From NCBI GenBank assembly GCA_903828145.1, contig CAIKKY010000007.1, positions 372,001-436,000 of the forward strand: a DNA stretch of 64,000 nucleotides, in the 5' to 3' direction. The stretch comes from an uncultured Hyphomicrobiales bacterium (GTDB lineage: Bacteria; Pseudomonadota; Alphaproteobacteria; Rhizobiales; Devosiaceae). Numbering within the stretch: the first letter of the stretch is position 1; the number at the start of each line of letters is the position of its first letter. The position numbers and the translations under genes are program-made. Below are positions 37,850 to 46,522 of the stretch, one piece after another. The notes under the pieces are model-generated. The model did no database searches and was not told the origin of the DNA. It worked only from the letters and a program-made list of their open reading frames with translations.

Positions 37850-39319
37850 TCAACCTAGGGTTCGGGCGGTTTCAATGGCCGGGTAAAGGGCCCGGTAGCG
37901 TGCATATCGTTCAGTCAAGGCCGCGCTGAGTGCCCTGTCGGGCTCCACCACGCGGGCAATTGTGGGCATGGTCATCACGGCGGCGGGATCAGCATGTTCT
38001 GCCGCGCAAAGCCCCAGACGGGCCGCGCCCAGCGCGCCGCCGAAATCGCCGTCGCCCGGCACCGACAGCGGCCGGTCGAGATGGGTGGCGATCAGCCGGA
38101 GCCACAGCGCGGATTTCGACCCGCCGCCCACGGCAAGCAGCGTACCGATATCGGTGCCCGCGTCTGCCAGCACCCGGTTGCAGTCGCGGAAGGCCATGGC
38201 GACGCCATCCATCACCGCCGCCGCGAGACTCGCCGGATCGGAGAGGTGCGACAGGCCCACAAAGCTGCCGCGCGCCCTGGCGTTATTGTGCGGCGTGCGC
38301 TCGCCAGAGAGGTAGGGCAGGAAAATCTCTTCGCCCGGACCGCGATAGGCGGCTTCGGCCGCCGCCGATAGCTCAGCCTGTTTCTGACCGGTGACTTTCG
38401 ATAGCCAGTTGAGACTATCCGTTGCCGAGAGGATTACGCCCATCTGGTGCCAGGTATTGGGCACCGCGTGGCAGAACGCATGCACCGCCCCGGCGGTGTT
38501 GGGCCGGAACCGGTCGTTTGAGACAAACAGCACGCCCGAGGTGCCCAGCGACACAAAGCCATCGCCGGGGCGAATGGCCCCAATGCCACAGGCCGCTGCG
38601 GCGTTATCGCCCGCGCCGCCAGCAATCACTACGTCTTCGGTCATGCCCCAGCGCTCCGCAAGCGCCCGCCGGAGCCGGCCCGCCGGGGCCGAGCCTTCGG
38701 CGAGCGCGGGCATATGGGCCCGGGCCAGCCCGGTGACAGCCAGCAGGGCGTCCGACCAGTCGCGCTTGGCCACATCGAGCCACAGCGTGCCCGCCGCATC
38801 GGACATATCTTCAATCGCTTCACCCGAAAGTCTGAGCCGCACATAGGCCTTGGGCAGCAGCACCAGCGCGGTTTGCGCAAAAATCTCGGGCTCGTTGCGG
38901 CGCACCCAATGCAGCTTGGGCGCGGTAAAGCCCGGCATGGCGATATTGCCCGCAATCTCTCGCAGGCTGGGCAATTCAGCCTCCATCATCGCGCAATCAT
39001 CGGCAGACCGACCATCATTCCACAGGATCGCGGGACGCAGCACCCGGTGCGCTTTGTCGAGCAGCACAGCGCCATGCATATGGCCCGAAAGCCCGATGCC
39101 GCGCACCTTGGCCATCGCGGTGGGGTGCGCCTTGCTCAGCGCGTCGATAGCCTCAAGCGTCGCATGCCACCAGTCTTCGGGGTTTTGCTCAGACCAGCCG
39201 GGGTGCGGCCGCACCGGCTCGACCGACCGTGCCGTGGCTTCGCCCAGCGTCCTGCCGTTCCGGTCGATCAGCAGCGCTTTCACGCCCGATGTGCCGATAT
39301 CGATGCCCAGATAGGTCAT
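37850..39319 (-). CDS. xylB: Xylulokinase
   Basis: A 489-residue FGGY-family sugar kinase. The start MTYLGIDIGTSGVKALLID is the phosphate-1 motif, GHMHGAVLLD is the xylulokinase signature, and AVGGGSKSALWLRLIA is in the C-terminal domain. It phosphorylates D-xylulose to feed the pentose phosphate pathway. The ATG at 39319 has AGGAGG upstream. Co-transcription with the GH43 enzyme supports the xylose role. No xylose isomerase gene is in the window. Confidence 0.9.
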   Translation of the reverse strand: MTYLGIDIGTSGVKALLIDRNGRTLGEATARSVEPVRPHPGWSEQNPEDWWHATLEAIDALSKAHPTAMAKVRGIGLSGHMHGAVLLDKAHRVLRPAILWNDGRSADDCAMMEAELPSLREIAGNIAMPGFTAPKLHWVRRNEPEIFAQTALVLLPKAYVRLRLSGEAIEDMSDAAGTLWLDVAKRDWSDALLAVTGLARAHMPALAEGSAPAGRLRRALAERWGMTEDVVIAGGAGDNAAAACGIGAIRPGDGFVSLGTSGVLFVSNDRFRPNTAGAVHAFCHAVPNTWHQMGVILSATDSLNWLSKVTGQKQAELSAAAEAAYRGPGEEIFLPYLSGERTPHNNARARGSFVGLSHLSDPASLAAAVMDGVAMAFRDCNRVLADAGTDIGTLLAVGGGSKSALWLRLIATHLDRPLSVPGDGDFGGALGAARLGLCAAEHADPAAVMTMPTIARVVEPDRALSAALTERYARYRALYPAIETARTLG

Positions 39320-39387
39320 CACGCCCTCCTGCCGCCAGCCCCTCAGGGCGACGTGTTTGACCGAGTTTCCCCGCAAATTCAATCGGC

Positions 39388-39419
39388 CAGCGGCTTCCGC
39401 TGCCCCTGAATTAGCGCTA
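39388..39419. promoter_or_regulatory. Inverted repeats between xylB and the aldose epimerase
   Basis: The 134 bp divergent spacer contains CAGCGGCTTCCGCTG (39388-39402, a 6 bp inverted repeat) and the 8 bp palindrome TAGCGCTA (39412-39419). Either could bind a LacI- or ROK-type sugar repressor, but neither is strong evidence on its own. Confidence 0.25.
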
Positions 39420-39453
39420 TCACGCCGCCATCGTTTTTTTGGGGGGGAAGACC

Positions 39454-40458
39454 ATGGCCATTGGCGTCAGCGAATTCGGCAGCTTCGAGGGCAAGCGCGT
39501 CGACCAGTTCAAGCTCACAAGCGACACCGGCGTCGAAGTCGATCTCATCAGCTATGGCGTCGCCGTGCGGGATTGGCGGGTTCCCGTGAAGGGTGGTCTG
39601 CGCTCGGTGGTGCTCGGCTTCGACAGCTTTGAGCCCTATGTGAGCGACTCCCCGCATTTCGGTTGCCTCGCCGGTCGGGTCGCCAACCGCATCAAGGGGG
39701 CCAGCTTTGAGCTGGATGGCAGGACCTACACCACCCCGACCAATTTCGAGGATCGGCATACGCTCCATGGCGGGCCCGAGGGTCTCGGCCGCATCAACTG
39801 GACGGGCGAAGCCGATAGCGCCGCCAATGCCGTGCGCTTCACCCATGTTTCGCCCGATGGGCATATGGGCTTCCCCGGCACGGTGACGTTTACCGCCACC
39901 TACACGCTGACGGGCAACCGCCTGCGACTCGAGATCAGGGCCAAAACCGACACGCGCACCCCCATCAACGTGGTGCAGCACCAGTATTTCAACCTGGGCA
40001 CAACGAGCGACATTCTCGATCATCGCTACCAGATCACCGCCTCGGCCTATACCGAGCTGGACGAGGATCTGATCCCCACGGGCGGCATCCTGCCGGTTGC
40101 CGGAACGATCTGGGATTTCAACACGGCCCGCACCATGCGCGATGCAGACGGTGCGCCGATTGATTTCGATGGCAATCTTGTGCTCGCCAGTGCCCGCCGC
40201 TTTGACGATCCAATTGCCACGGTCACCGGCCCGGATGGCGCGCTGACCCTGAAGCTCTGGTCCGACAAGCCGGGCGTACAGCTCTATAATTCGGTGTGGA
40301 CCGATGTTGATGCGGGCGGCAAGGTGTTCAAAAAACACGCGGGCTTCTGCCTTGAAGACCAGGATTTGCCGGATGCGCTGCACAACCCGCACTTCCCCTC
40401 GATCATCTGCGGCCCCGACCGCGACTACACCCATCGCTGCGATATCGAGATCGGCTGA
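39454..40458 (+). CDS. Aldose 1-epimerase (mutarotase)
   Basis: A 334-residue GalM-family enzyme. The catalytic histidines are H105 (DRHTLHGGPEG) and H176 (VVQHQYFNLG), with the glutamate base in AGFCLEDQDLPDA. It interconverts alpha and beta anomers of sugars, here probably xylose given the divergent xylB-GH43 pair. The ATG at 39454 follows a GGGGGGGAAG site. An 11 bp hairpin after its stop overlaps the rbfA start. Confidence 0.9.
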   Translation: MAIGVSEFGSFEGKRVDQFKLTSDTGVEVDLISYGVAVRDWRVPVKGGLRSVVLGFDSFEPYVSDSPHFGCLAGRVANRIKGASFELDGRTYTTPTNFEDRHTLHGGPEGLGRINWTGEADSAANAVRFTHVSPDGHMGFPGTVTFTATYTLTGNRLRLEIRAKTDTRTPINVVQHQYFNLGTTSDILDHRYQITASAYTELDEDLIPTGGILPVAGTIWDFNTARTMRDADGAPIDFDGNLVLASARRFDDPIATVTGPDGALTLKLWSDKPGVQLYNSVWTDVDAGGKVFKKHAGFCLEDQDLPDALHNPHFPSIICGPDRDYTHRCDIEIG

Positions 40459-40468
40459 GGTTGACTGA

Positions 40469-40497
40469 ATTGGCCCGAGCGCCTAACTCGGGCCAAT
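40469..40497 (+). terminator. Perfect 11 bp hairpin overlapping the rbfA start codon
   Basis: ATTGGCCCGAG (40469-40479) pairs perfectly with CTCGGGCCAAT (40487-40497) around a 7-base loop. The last two paired bases are the A and T of the rbfA ATG (40496-40498). It could end the epimerase transcript (no U-run follows) or fold over the rbfA initiation region; no Shine-Dalgarno sequence is visible outside the stem. Confidence 0.6.
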
Positions 40498-40909
40498 GAA
40501 ACGCGATCACAAACCCGCCGGGCCATCTCAGCGCATGCTGCGCGTGGGCGAACTCGTGCGCCATGCGCTGTCGGCCTTCCTCACGCGCGACGAAATTGAA
40601 GACCCCGAACTGACCGGCATGGTCATCACCGTGCCCGAGGTGCGGATGACGCCAGACCTCAAGCTCGCCAGCGCCTATATCATGCCGCTTGGTGGCGAAG
40701 GCGCGCAGGTGGCGGCCGATGCGCTCAACCGCCATCACCGCTTTATTCGCGGTCAGATCGCCCCGCAGCTCAATCTGAAATTTGCACCTGACCTGCGCTT
40801 TTTCGTCGACGAGACCTTCGAGGAATTCGGCCGCATTGACGCCCTTCTGCGGTCGGATCGCGTGCAGCGCGACCTGCAGGATGACGAAGACGGCGAGGGC
40901 AACGCGTGA
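40496..40909 (+). CDS. rbfA: Ribosome-binding factor A
   Basis: A 137-residue RbfA, a 30S maturation factor that acts at low temperature in other bacteria. The GPSQRMLRVGELVRHALS start and MTPDLKLASAYI are family signatures. The ATG at 40496 fits the family (about a dozen residues before SQRMLRVGE), although it lies in the hairpin at 40469-40497. The stop overlaps the truB GTG start, so the pair is coupled. It is separated from infB by about 26 kb. Confidence 0.94.
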   Translation: MKRDHKPAGPSQRMLRVGELVRHALSAFLTRDEIEDPELTGMVITVPEVRMTPDLKLASAYIMPLGGEGAQVAADALNRHHRFIRGQIAPQLNLKFAPDLRFFVDETFEEFGRIDALLRSDRVQRDLQDDEDGEGNA

Positions 40910-41808
40910 GCGGTGAAAAGCGCCTGAAGCGCGATGTCTCGGGCTGGCTCATCCTCAACAAGCCCTATGACATGACCTCGACCCAGGCCGTGGGCAAGGT
41001 CCGCTGGCTCCTGGGTGCCAAAAAGGCCGGCCACGCCGGGACGCTCGATCCGCTCGCCACCGGAATCCTGCCCATTGCGCTCGGCGAGGCGACGAAGACC
41101 GTGCCCATCGTGCAGGATGGCGAGAAGATTTACCGCTTCACCATCCGCTGGGGCGCTGAAACCACGACCGACGATATCGAAGGCGCGGTCACCGAAACGT
41201 CGGACGTGCGCCCCGATGCGGCGGCGATCACGGCGGCGCTCCCCGCCTTTACCGGCGAAATCATGCAGGTGCCCCCGGCATTTTCAGCGATCATGGTTGA
41301 TGGTGAGCGCGCCTATGATCTGGCGCGCGCGGGACAGGCTGTGACGCTCGAGGCCCGCCCGGTGTTCATCGAAGATTTGCGGCTCATTGCCCATGAGGGC
41401 GAAACCTCCCAGCTCGAAATGACCTGCGAGAAGGGCACCTATGTGCGGTCGCTGGCCCGCGATCTGGCCCGTGCGCTCGGCACGCGCGGCCACGTCGCCC
41501 AACTGCACCGCGCTGCGGTCGGTCCTTTCGATGATGCCCTCGCCACCACGCTTGAAGCGCTCGAAGCCGCCGCAGACCGGGATGCGTTGTTGCTGCCCAT
41601 CGCCGCCGGCCTCGAAGACCTCGATGAGTTGCGCGTGGATGCACACCAGGCCGCCACGATCCGCTTCGGTAACCCGGTGCTGCTCACCGGGCGTGACGCA
41701 CCCGTCAGCGTGGACGAATGCTGGGCCAGCTTTCAGGGCAGGCCGGTCGCCATCGGCCGAGTCGAGTTCGGGCAGTTTCAGCCGACCCGCGTTTTTGCGG
41801 CCGAGTGA
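40906..41808 (+). CDS. truB: tRNA pseudouridine-55 synthase
   Basis: A 300-residue TruB. The catalytic aspartate is D48 in GHAGTLDPLATGIL; KPYDMTSTQAV and the KGTYVRSLARDLA motif complete the family pattern. TruB makes pseudouridine 55 in the T loop of tRNAs. The GTG start overlaps the rbfA stop by four bases. Confidence 0.96.
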   Translation: MSGEKRLKRDVSGWLILNKPYDMTSTQAVGKVRWLLGAKKAGHAGTLDPLATGILPIALGEATKTVPIVQDGEKIYRFTIRWGAETTTDDIEGAVTETSDVRPDAAAITAALPAFTGEIMQVPPAFSAIMVDGERAYDLARAGQAVTLEARPVFIEDLRLIAHEGETSQLEMTCEKGTYVRSLARDLARALGTRGHVAQLHRAAVGPFDDALATTLEALEAAADRDALLLPIAAGLEDLDELRVDAHQAATIRFGNPVLLTGRDAPVSVDECWASFQGRPVAIGRVEFGQFQPTRVFAAE

Positions 41809-41880
41809 CTGCAACGCTTTGGCTTTTGCCGCGTTCCGAACTACTTGTTGGGGGTACGGGGCGAAGCAATTCGGTGGAAA

Positions 41881-43623
41881 ATGGACGATAAACTCGTGAG
41901 CCCCCCGGGGCTTGCGGTGGGCAATGCGCAGAAGCGCTCCGGACCCATTGGGCTCTATCTGTTTCTGCTTGTCGTCGCCGCCATGGTGCCGAGCTTCCTG
42001 TTTTCAGCCGTGCTGCTCAAGCGCAACAACGAGGCGCAGGAGCGTACCGTCGAGACGCTGATTACCGGCACGGCGCGCGCCATTGTGCAGGCGGTGGATC
42101 GCGAGATTAACGCCTATTCCACCACCTTGCGCGTTCTGGCGACCAATTCGGCCCTCATCCGGGGCGATCTCGGCGAGTTTCACCGGCAGGTCACCAATGC
42201 GCTCGCGCCCTCCGGCTCTTTTGCCTTTGTGCTCGACATAGACCTGATGAGCATCCTGTCAACGCGGCGACCCTTCCGCGACCAGACGATCCTGAAGACC
42301 AACGACGTGACAACAGCCGAGCGTGTGTTTTCGCGCATGGGCAGTATTGTTGTGTCCGATCTGGTTTATGGCGCTATCTCAAAAGACTATGTGGTCAATG
42401 TCCTGCTGGGCGTGCCCAACACCGGCCTTGGCCCCCTCGCGCTGGCCTTCAACCGCTCAGCGCGGCAATTCACGCCCGTGCTGCTGGTCAATCGCCTGCC
42501 CAGCGGCTGGAACGTCGCGCTGGTCGATGGCAAGGGCAAAGTAATCGTAGCATCGCCCGGTGGCGGCGAAACCGGCAGCGATTTCGCCGTCTCCGACCTA
42601 AAGCCCTACCTGTCGTCCAGTGTCTGGGGCGAGGTGAAAGTCGGGTCCGTCAAATCCTATCTGGTGGCGCAACGCTCGCTCCTTGCCGATTGGACGGTGG
42701 CGGTATGGGCGCCAAGCGACGTGGTGTCGCGCCCCCTCGCCAATTCCATGTGGTCCCTGATTGCCGGGGGGCTGCTGCTGGCCTCCGCCGTGATGCTGAT
42801 CGTCTATTGGCTGACGCTGCGCATCACCCGGTCGGTGCGCGGTCTTGAGGCCGATGCCAAGCGCCTCGGCGCCGGACAGCCAGTGGAAGCGCGACCCTTC
42901 CCGGTGGCGGAAATCGAAACCGTCAGCGCGGCGCTGGGTGATGCGTCCCGCCGGCGGCAGGCCGCTGAATCCGAAGTCCGGTTTCTGATGCGCGAACTGG
43001 CGCACCGATCCAAGAACCAGATGACGGTGATTGCCGCCATGGCCAAGCAGACGGCACGGGGGGTGGAATCCGTCCCGGATTTTGTGACCGCATTCGAACG
43101 CCGGATTTTCGGGCTCGCGCGCTCGACCGACCTGTTGCTGGCCCATGGCGTCGCCGGTATCGATCTGCGCGAACTGGTGATCAGTCAGATCGACCCCTTC
43201 TGTCCGGTGGATGGCGACCGGGTTCTGGTCGAAGGTCCGTCCCTGCGGCTCAATGCGCAGGCGGCGCAGATTCTTGGCATGGCCGCGCACGAACTCGCCA
43301 CCAATGCGGTCAAGCACGGCGCCTTCGTCAATGAGGGCGGCCAGCTGGCTGTCACCTGGCAACGCGTTGATAATCGTGCCGAATTCATCTGGCGCGAAAC
43401 CGGCGTTGGCGACCTTCCGCCCCAGGCGCGCCGCGGCTTTGGCACGGCTGTGCTCGAAAACATGGTGGGCCGCTCACTGGGCGCCGAAGTCAGCCGCTCG
43501 AGCGAAGGCGGCACGCTGATCTGGCGGTTTCTGATTCCGCTCACCGCGCTCGACCCGGCCTATGCGCATGACCTCGATACTGTCGAAGGCGAGGGCGACG
43601 GCTTGGGGGACGGGGACAAATAG
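41881..43623 (+). CDS. HWE/HisKA_2-type membrane sensor histidine kinase
   Basis: A 580-residue sensor kinase. A transmembrane helix (about residues 19-41) leads into a periplasmic sensor of about 260 residues, followed by a second helix (near 305) and a HAMP-like linker. The phosphoacceptor is H375 in ELAHRSKNQMTVIAAMAKQT, typical of the HWE/HisKA_2 class. The ATPase domain has MAAHELATNAVKHGAF and a GFGTAVLENM G-box. In alphaproteobacteria such kinases often feed the general stress response (PhyR-NepR-EcfG), but no response regulator or sigma factor is adjacent. It sits between truB and rpsO, which are usually neighbours. Confidence 0.85.
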   Translation: MDDKLVSPPGLAVGNAQKRSGPIGLYLFLLVVAAMVPSFLFSAVLLKRNNEAQERTVETLITGTARAIVQAVDREINAYSTTLRVLATNSALIRGDLGEFHRQVTNALAPSGSFAFVLDIDLMSILSTRRPFRDQTILKTNDVTTAERVFSRMGSIVVSDLVYGAISKDYVVNVLLGVPNTGLGPLALAFNRSARQFTPVLLVNRLPSGWNVALVDGKGKVIVASPGGGETGSDFAVSDLKPYLSSSVWGEVKVGSVKSYLVAQRSLLADWTVAVWAPSDVVSRPLANSMWSLIAGGLLLASAVMLIVYWLTLRITRSVRGLEADAKRLGAGQPVEARPFPVAEIETVSAALGDASRRRQAAESEVRFLMRELAHRSKNQMTVIAAMAKQTARGVESVPDFVTAFERRIFGLARSTDLLLAHGVAGIDLRELVISQIDPFCPVDGDRVLVEGPSLRLNAQAAQILGMAAHELATNAVKHGAFVNEGGQLAVTWQRVDNRAEFIWRETGVGDLPPQARRGFGTAVLENMVGRSLGAEVSRSSEGGTLIWRFLIPLTALDPAYAHDLDTVEGEGDGLGDGDK

Positions 43624-43695
43624 CTGGTATTTGCCGCGCTTCTCCACTATAGGAGCGCGCGAAGTCCGACTTCGGTCGGCTCACTTCACGGCCGC

Positions 43696-43715
43696 GCCTG
43701 GACGACATCCCGGGC
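43696..43715 (+). promoter_or_regulatory. Structured leader of rpsO
   Basis: GCCTGG (43696-43701) can pair with CCGGGC (43710-43715, one G-U pair), and a competing GGG/CCC pairing is available just downstream. S15 represses its own mRNA through leader structures in several bacterial groups, so this leader is a candidate S15-binding site. Identity is inferred only from position and folding potential. Confidence 0.3.
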
Positions 43716-43755
43716 GATGGCGACCCTACGATCCTCTTTTTGAAAGGACCTGCCG

Positions 43756-44025
43756 ATGTCGATTACCGCTGAGCGTAAGAGCGCCCTGATCAAGGACTAT
43801 GCCACCAAGAAGGACGATACCGGTTCGCCGGAAGTCCAGGTCGCGATCCTGTCCGAGCGTATCGCCAACCTCACCGAACACTTCAAGACCCACAACAAGG
43901 ATAACCATTCGCGTCGTGGGCTTCTGAAGATGGTTTCGACTCGTCGTAGCCTTCTCGATTACGTCAAGAAGAACGACGAAAAGCGCTATCAGGCGCTGAT
44001 CGAACGCCTGGGCCTGCGCCGCTAA
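43756..44025 (+). CDS. rpsO: 30S ribosomal protein S15
   Basis: An 89-residue S15, the exact usual length. It begins [18 protein letters not shown] and contains the [14 protein letters not shown] and [20 protein letters not shown] rRNA-binding segments. S15 nucleates assembly of the central 30S domain. An AAAGGA site precedes the ATG. It is followed by two tandem hairpins and pnp, the conserved rpsO-pnp order. Confidence 0.97.
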   Translation: MSITAERKSALIKDYATKKDDTGSPEVQVAILSERIANLTEHFKTHNKDNHSRRGLLKMVSTRRSLLDYVKKNDEKRYQALIERLGLRR

Positions 44026-44346
44026 GGCCAAGTCCATGAACCGGATCACGGGGCACGCCTCGTGATCCTTCCCGGCACCCGCCGGGCCTTGCGTAGGCTG
44101 ACAACTTTCAGCGGAGCATGGCGAGATCGTCGGCCGCTCATGGTGCAGGGCACCAATTTCAGTGAACGGCTCATCGTCTTGTCCATGTTCCGCCGCTCCC
44201 ACCCGGGGGCGTCAGCGCGGAACCGTGCCAATTTTGGGCTGAGGGCGCACATGGGGTGCGTCCAACGCTGGCACACCGGATGAGTTCGCGGGGTGGCTAC
44301 GCCCCCGCGTTCCCGCTCATTCCGGCAGAATGGAAAGATGATTGCA
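44026..44346 (+). promoter_or_regulatory. rpsO-pnp intergenic region with two tandem hairpins
   Basis: This 321 bp gap has no convincing gene. Hairpin 1 pairs GGATCACG (44043-44050) with CGTGATCC (44061-44068), extended inward by GGG/CCT to a four-base loop. Hairpin 2 pairs CCCGGC (44071-44076) with GCCGGG (44081-44086). Neither is followed by a U-run. In Escherichia coli the pnp leader contains an RNase III-cleaved stem through which PNPase autoregulates; the position here is equivalent. A 73-codon ORF at 44062 has no family features and is not called. Confidence 0.5.
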
Positions 44347-46473
44347 ATGTTCGAACACCATAAGGTGGAATTGAACTGGGGCGGCCAGCCCCTCACCCTC
44401 GAGACCGGCAAGGTCGCCCGTCAGGCTGATGGCGCCGTGTTCGCCACCCTCGGCGAAACTGTCGTGCTCGCCACCGTCGTGTCCGCCAAGTCGGCAAAGC
44501 CCGGCCAGGATTTCTTCCCGCTCACCGTCAATTACCAGGAAAAGTACTTCGCCGCCGGCAAGATCCCGGGCGGGTACTTCAAGCGCGAAGGCCGCCCGAC
44601 CGAAGCGGAAACGCTGACCTCGCGCCTGATCGACCGGCCGATTCGTCCGCTGTTCCCGGATGGGTACAAGAACGAGACCCAGGTCATCATCACCGTGCTG
44701 CAGCACGATATGGAAAATGCGCCGGACGTGCTGGCCATGGTGGCCGCTTCGGCCGCGCTGACCATTTCGGGCGTCCCCTTCATGGGCCCCATCGGTGCAG
44801 CACGCGTTGGCTATATCGGCGGCCAGTATGTGCTCAACACCCCGATCGACCGCCGTTCGGAATCGCAGCTTGATCTCGTGATGGCCGGTACGGCCGATGC
44901 GGTGCTCATGGTGGAATCCGAAGCGCAGGAGCTCTCGGAAGAGGTGATGCTTGGTGCCGTGATGTTCGGCCACGAGCAGAGCCGCAAGGTGATCGATGCG
45001 ATCATCAAGCTGGCCGAGCTTGCCGCCAAGGAACCGCGCGACTTCACCGCGCCGGATTATTCCGATCTCGAAAAGCTGGTGCTGAAGGTTGCCGAGAAAG
45101 ACCTCCGCGCCGCCTACAAGATCACCAAGAAGGAAGATCGTTACGCCGCCGTTGGCGCAACGCGTGACAAGGTGATGGCGCATTTCGCCACCGACGTCGC
45201 CGCCGGCACGATTTCCGGCGAAGCGCTGGGTGAAGTGTTCCACAACCTGCAGGCCAAGATCGTGCGCTGGAACGTGCTCGACACGGGCCTGCGCATCGAC
45301 GGTCGCGATCTGAAGACCGTTCGCCCGATCGTTTCTGAAGTGGGCGTCCTGCCCCGGACCCATGGTTCGGCGCTGTTCACCCGCGGCGAAACGCAGGCGC
45401 TGGTGGTTGCGACCCTCGGCACCGGCGATGACGAACAGTATGTGGACTCGCTCGAAGGCACCAATAAGGTGAACTTCATGCTGCATTACAACTTCCCGCC
45501 CTACTCGGTCGGTGAAGCTGGCCGCATGGGCTCGCCGGGCCGTCGCGAAATCGGCCATGGCAAGCTCGCCTGGCGCGCCATCAACCCGATGCGTCCCTCG
45601 GCCGAAGAGTTCCCCTACACGATCCGTGTCGTTGCCGAGATCACCGAGTCGAACGGCTCGTCCTCGATGGCAACCGTCTGCGGCACCTCGCTGGCGCTGA
45701 TGGATGCCGGTGTGCCGCTGAAGAAGCCGGTGGCCGGTATCGCCATGGGCCTGATCCTCGAAGGCGACCGTTTCGCCGTGCTGTCCGATATTCTCGGCGA
45801 CGAAGATCACCTCGGCGACATGGACTTCAAGGTGGCCGGTACGTCCGATGGCGTGACCTCGCTGCAGATGGACATCAAGATCGCTGGCATCACCGAGGAG
45901 ATCATGAAGGTCGCCCTGGAACAGGCCAAGGGCGGTCGGAACCACATCCTCGGCGAAATGGCCAAGGCCCTCACCGCCTCGCGTGACAGCGTGGGCGAAT
46001 TTGCCCCCCGCATCGAAACCATCACCATCCCCACCGACAAGATCCGCGAAGTGATCGGCACCGGTGGCAAGGTGATCCGCGAGATCGTCGAAAAGACCGG
46101 CGCCAAGATCGACATCAACGATGATGGCACCGTGAAAGTGTCCTCGTCCGAAGGCAAGGCGATCACCGCTGCGATCCAGTGGATCAAGTCGATCACCGAT
46201 GAGCCGGAAGTCGGCACCATCTATCAGGGCACTGTGGTGAAGACCGCCGATTTCGGCGCCTTCGTCAATTTCTTCGGCGCCAAGGATGGTCTCGTCCACA
46301 TCAGCCAGCTGGCCGAACAGCGCGTTGCCAAGACCACCGATGTGGTCAAGGAAGGCGACAAGGTTTGGGTCAAGCTGCTCGGCTTTGACGAGCGCGGCAA
46401 GGTCCGCCTCTCGATGAAGGTCGTGGATCAGGCGACCGGCGCTGAGCTGGAAAAGAGCGAATCCGCCGAGTAA
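44347..46473 (+). CDS. pnp: Polyribonucleotide nucleotidyltransferase (PNPase)
   Basis: A 708-residue phosphorolytic 3'-5' exoribonuclease. It has two RNase PH domains (the second around [22 protein letters not shown]), an intervening helical domain, then a KH domain ([23 protein letters not shown]) and an S1 domain ([17 protein letters not shown]). PNPase degrades mRNA and works with the degradosome. The ATG at 44347 gives the family start [13 protein letters not shown], with GGAAAG about ten bases upstream; in-frame ATG 44338 is too close to that site. Confidence 0.97.
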   Translation: MFEHHKVELNWGGQPLTLETGKVARQADGAVFATLGETVVLATVVSAKSAKPGQDFFPLTVNYQEKYFAAGKIPGGYFKREGRPTEAETLTSRLIDRPIRPLFPDGYKNETQVIITVLQHDMENAPDVLAMVAASAALTISGVPFMGPIGAARVGYIGGQYVLNTPIDRRSESQLDLVMAGTADAVLMVESEAQELSEEVMLGAVMFGHEQSRKVIDAIIKLAELAAKEPRDFTAPDYSDLEKLVLKVAEKDLRAAYKITKKEDRYAAVGATRDKVMAHFATDVAAGTISGEALGEVFHNLQAKIVRWNVLDTGLRIDGRDLKTVRPIVSEVGVLPRTHGSALFTRGETQALVVATLGTGDDEQYVDSLEGTNKVNFMLHYNFPPYSVGEAGRMGSPGRREIGHGKLAWRAINPMRPSAEEFPYTIRVVAEITESNGSSSMATVCGTSLALMDAGVPLKKPVAGIAMGLILEGDRFAVLSDILGDEDHLGDMDFKVAGTSDGVTSLQMDIKIAGITEEIMKVALEQAKGGRNHILGEMAKALTASRDSVGEFAPRIETITIPTDKIREVIGTGGKVIREIVEKTGAKIDINDDGTVKVSSSEGKAITAAIQWIKSITDEPEVGTIYQGTVVKTADFGAFVNFFGAKDGLVHISQLAEQRVAKTTDVVKEGDKVWVKLLGFDERGKVRLSMKVVDQATGAELEKSESAE

Positions 46474-46493
46474 TCGGCCCCGAAACACACTCG

Positions 46494-46520
46494 AAAGCCC
46501 GGGTTCGCCCGGGCTTTTTT
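46494..46520. terminator. Bidirectional intrinsic terminator after pnp
   Basis: AAAGCCCGGG (46494-46503), a TTCG loop and CCCGGGCTTT (46508-46517) form a perfect 10 bp stem followed by a T-run on the plus strand and preceded by AAA, giving a shorter U-run, on the minus strand. It ends pnp and the convergent dehydrogenase gene. Confidence 0.88.
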
Positions 46521-46522
46521 GT

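Noticed and set aside
44062-44283. 73-codon ORF in the rpsO-pnp gap
   Set aside because: It starts within the hairpin, lacks a ribosome site and has arginine-rich, motif-free composition.
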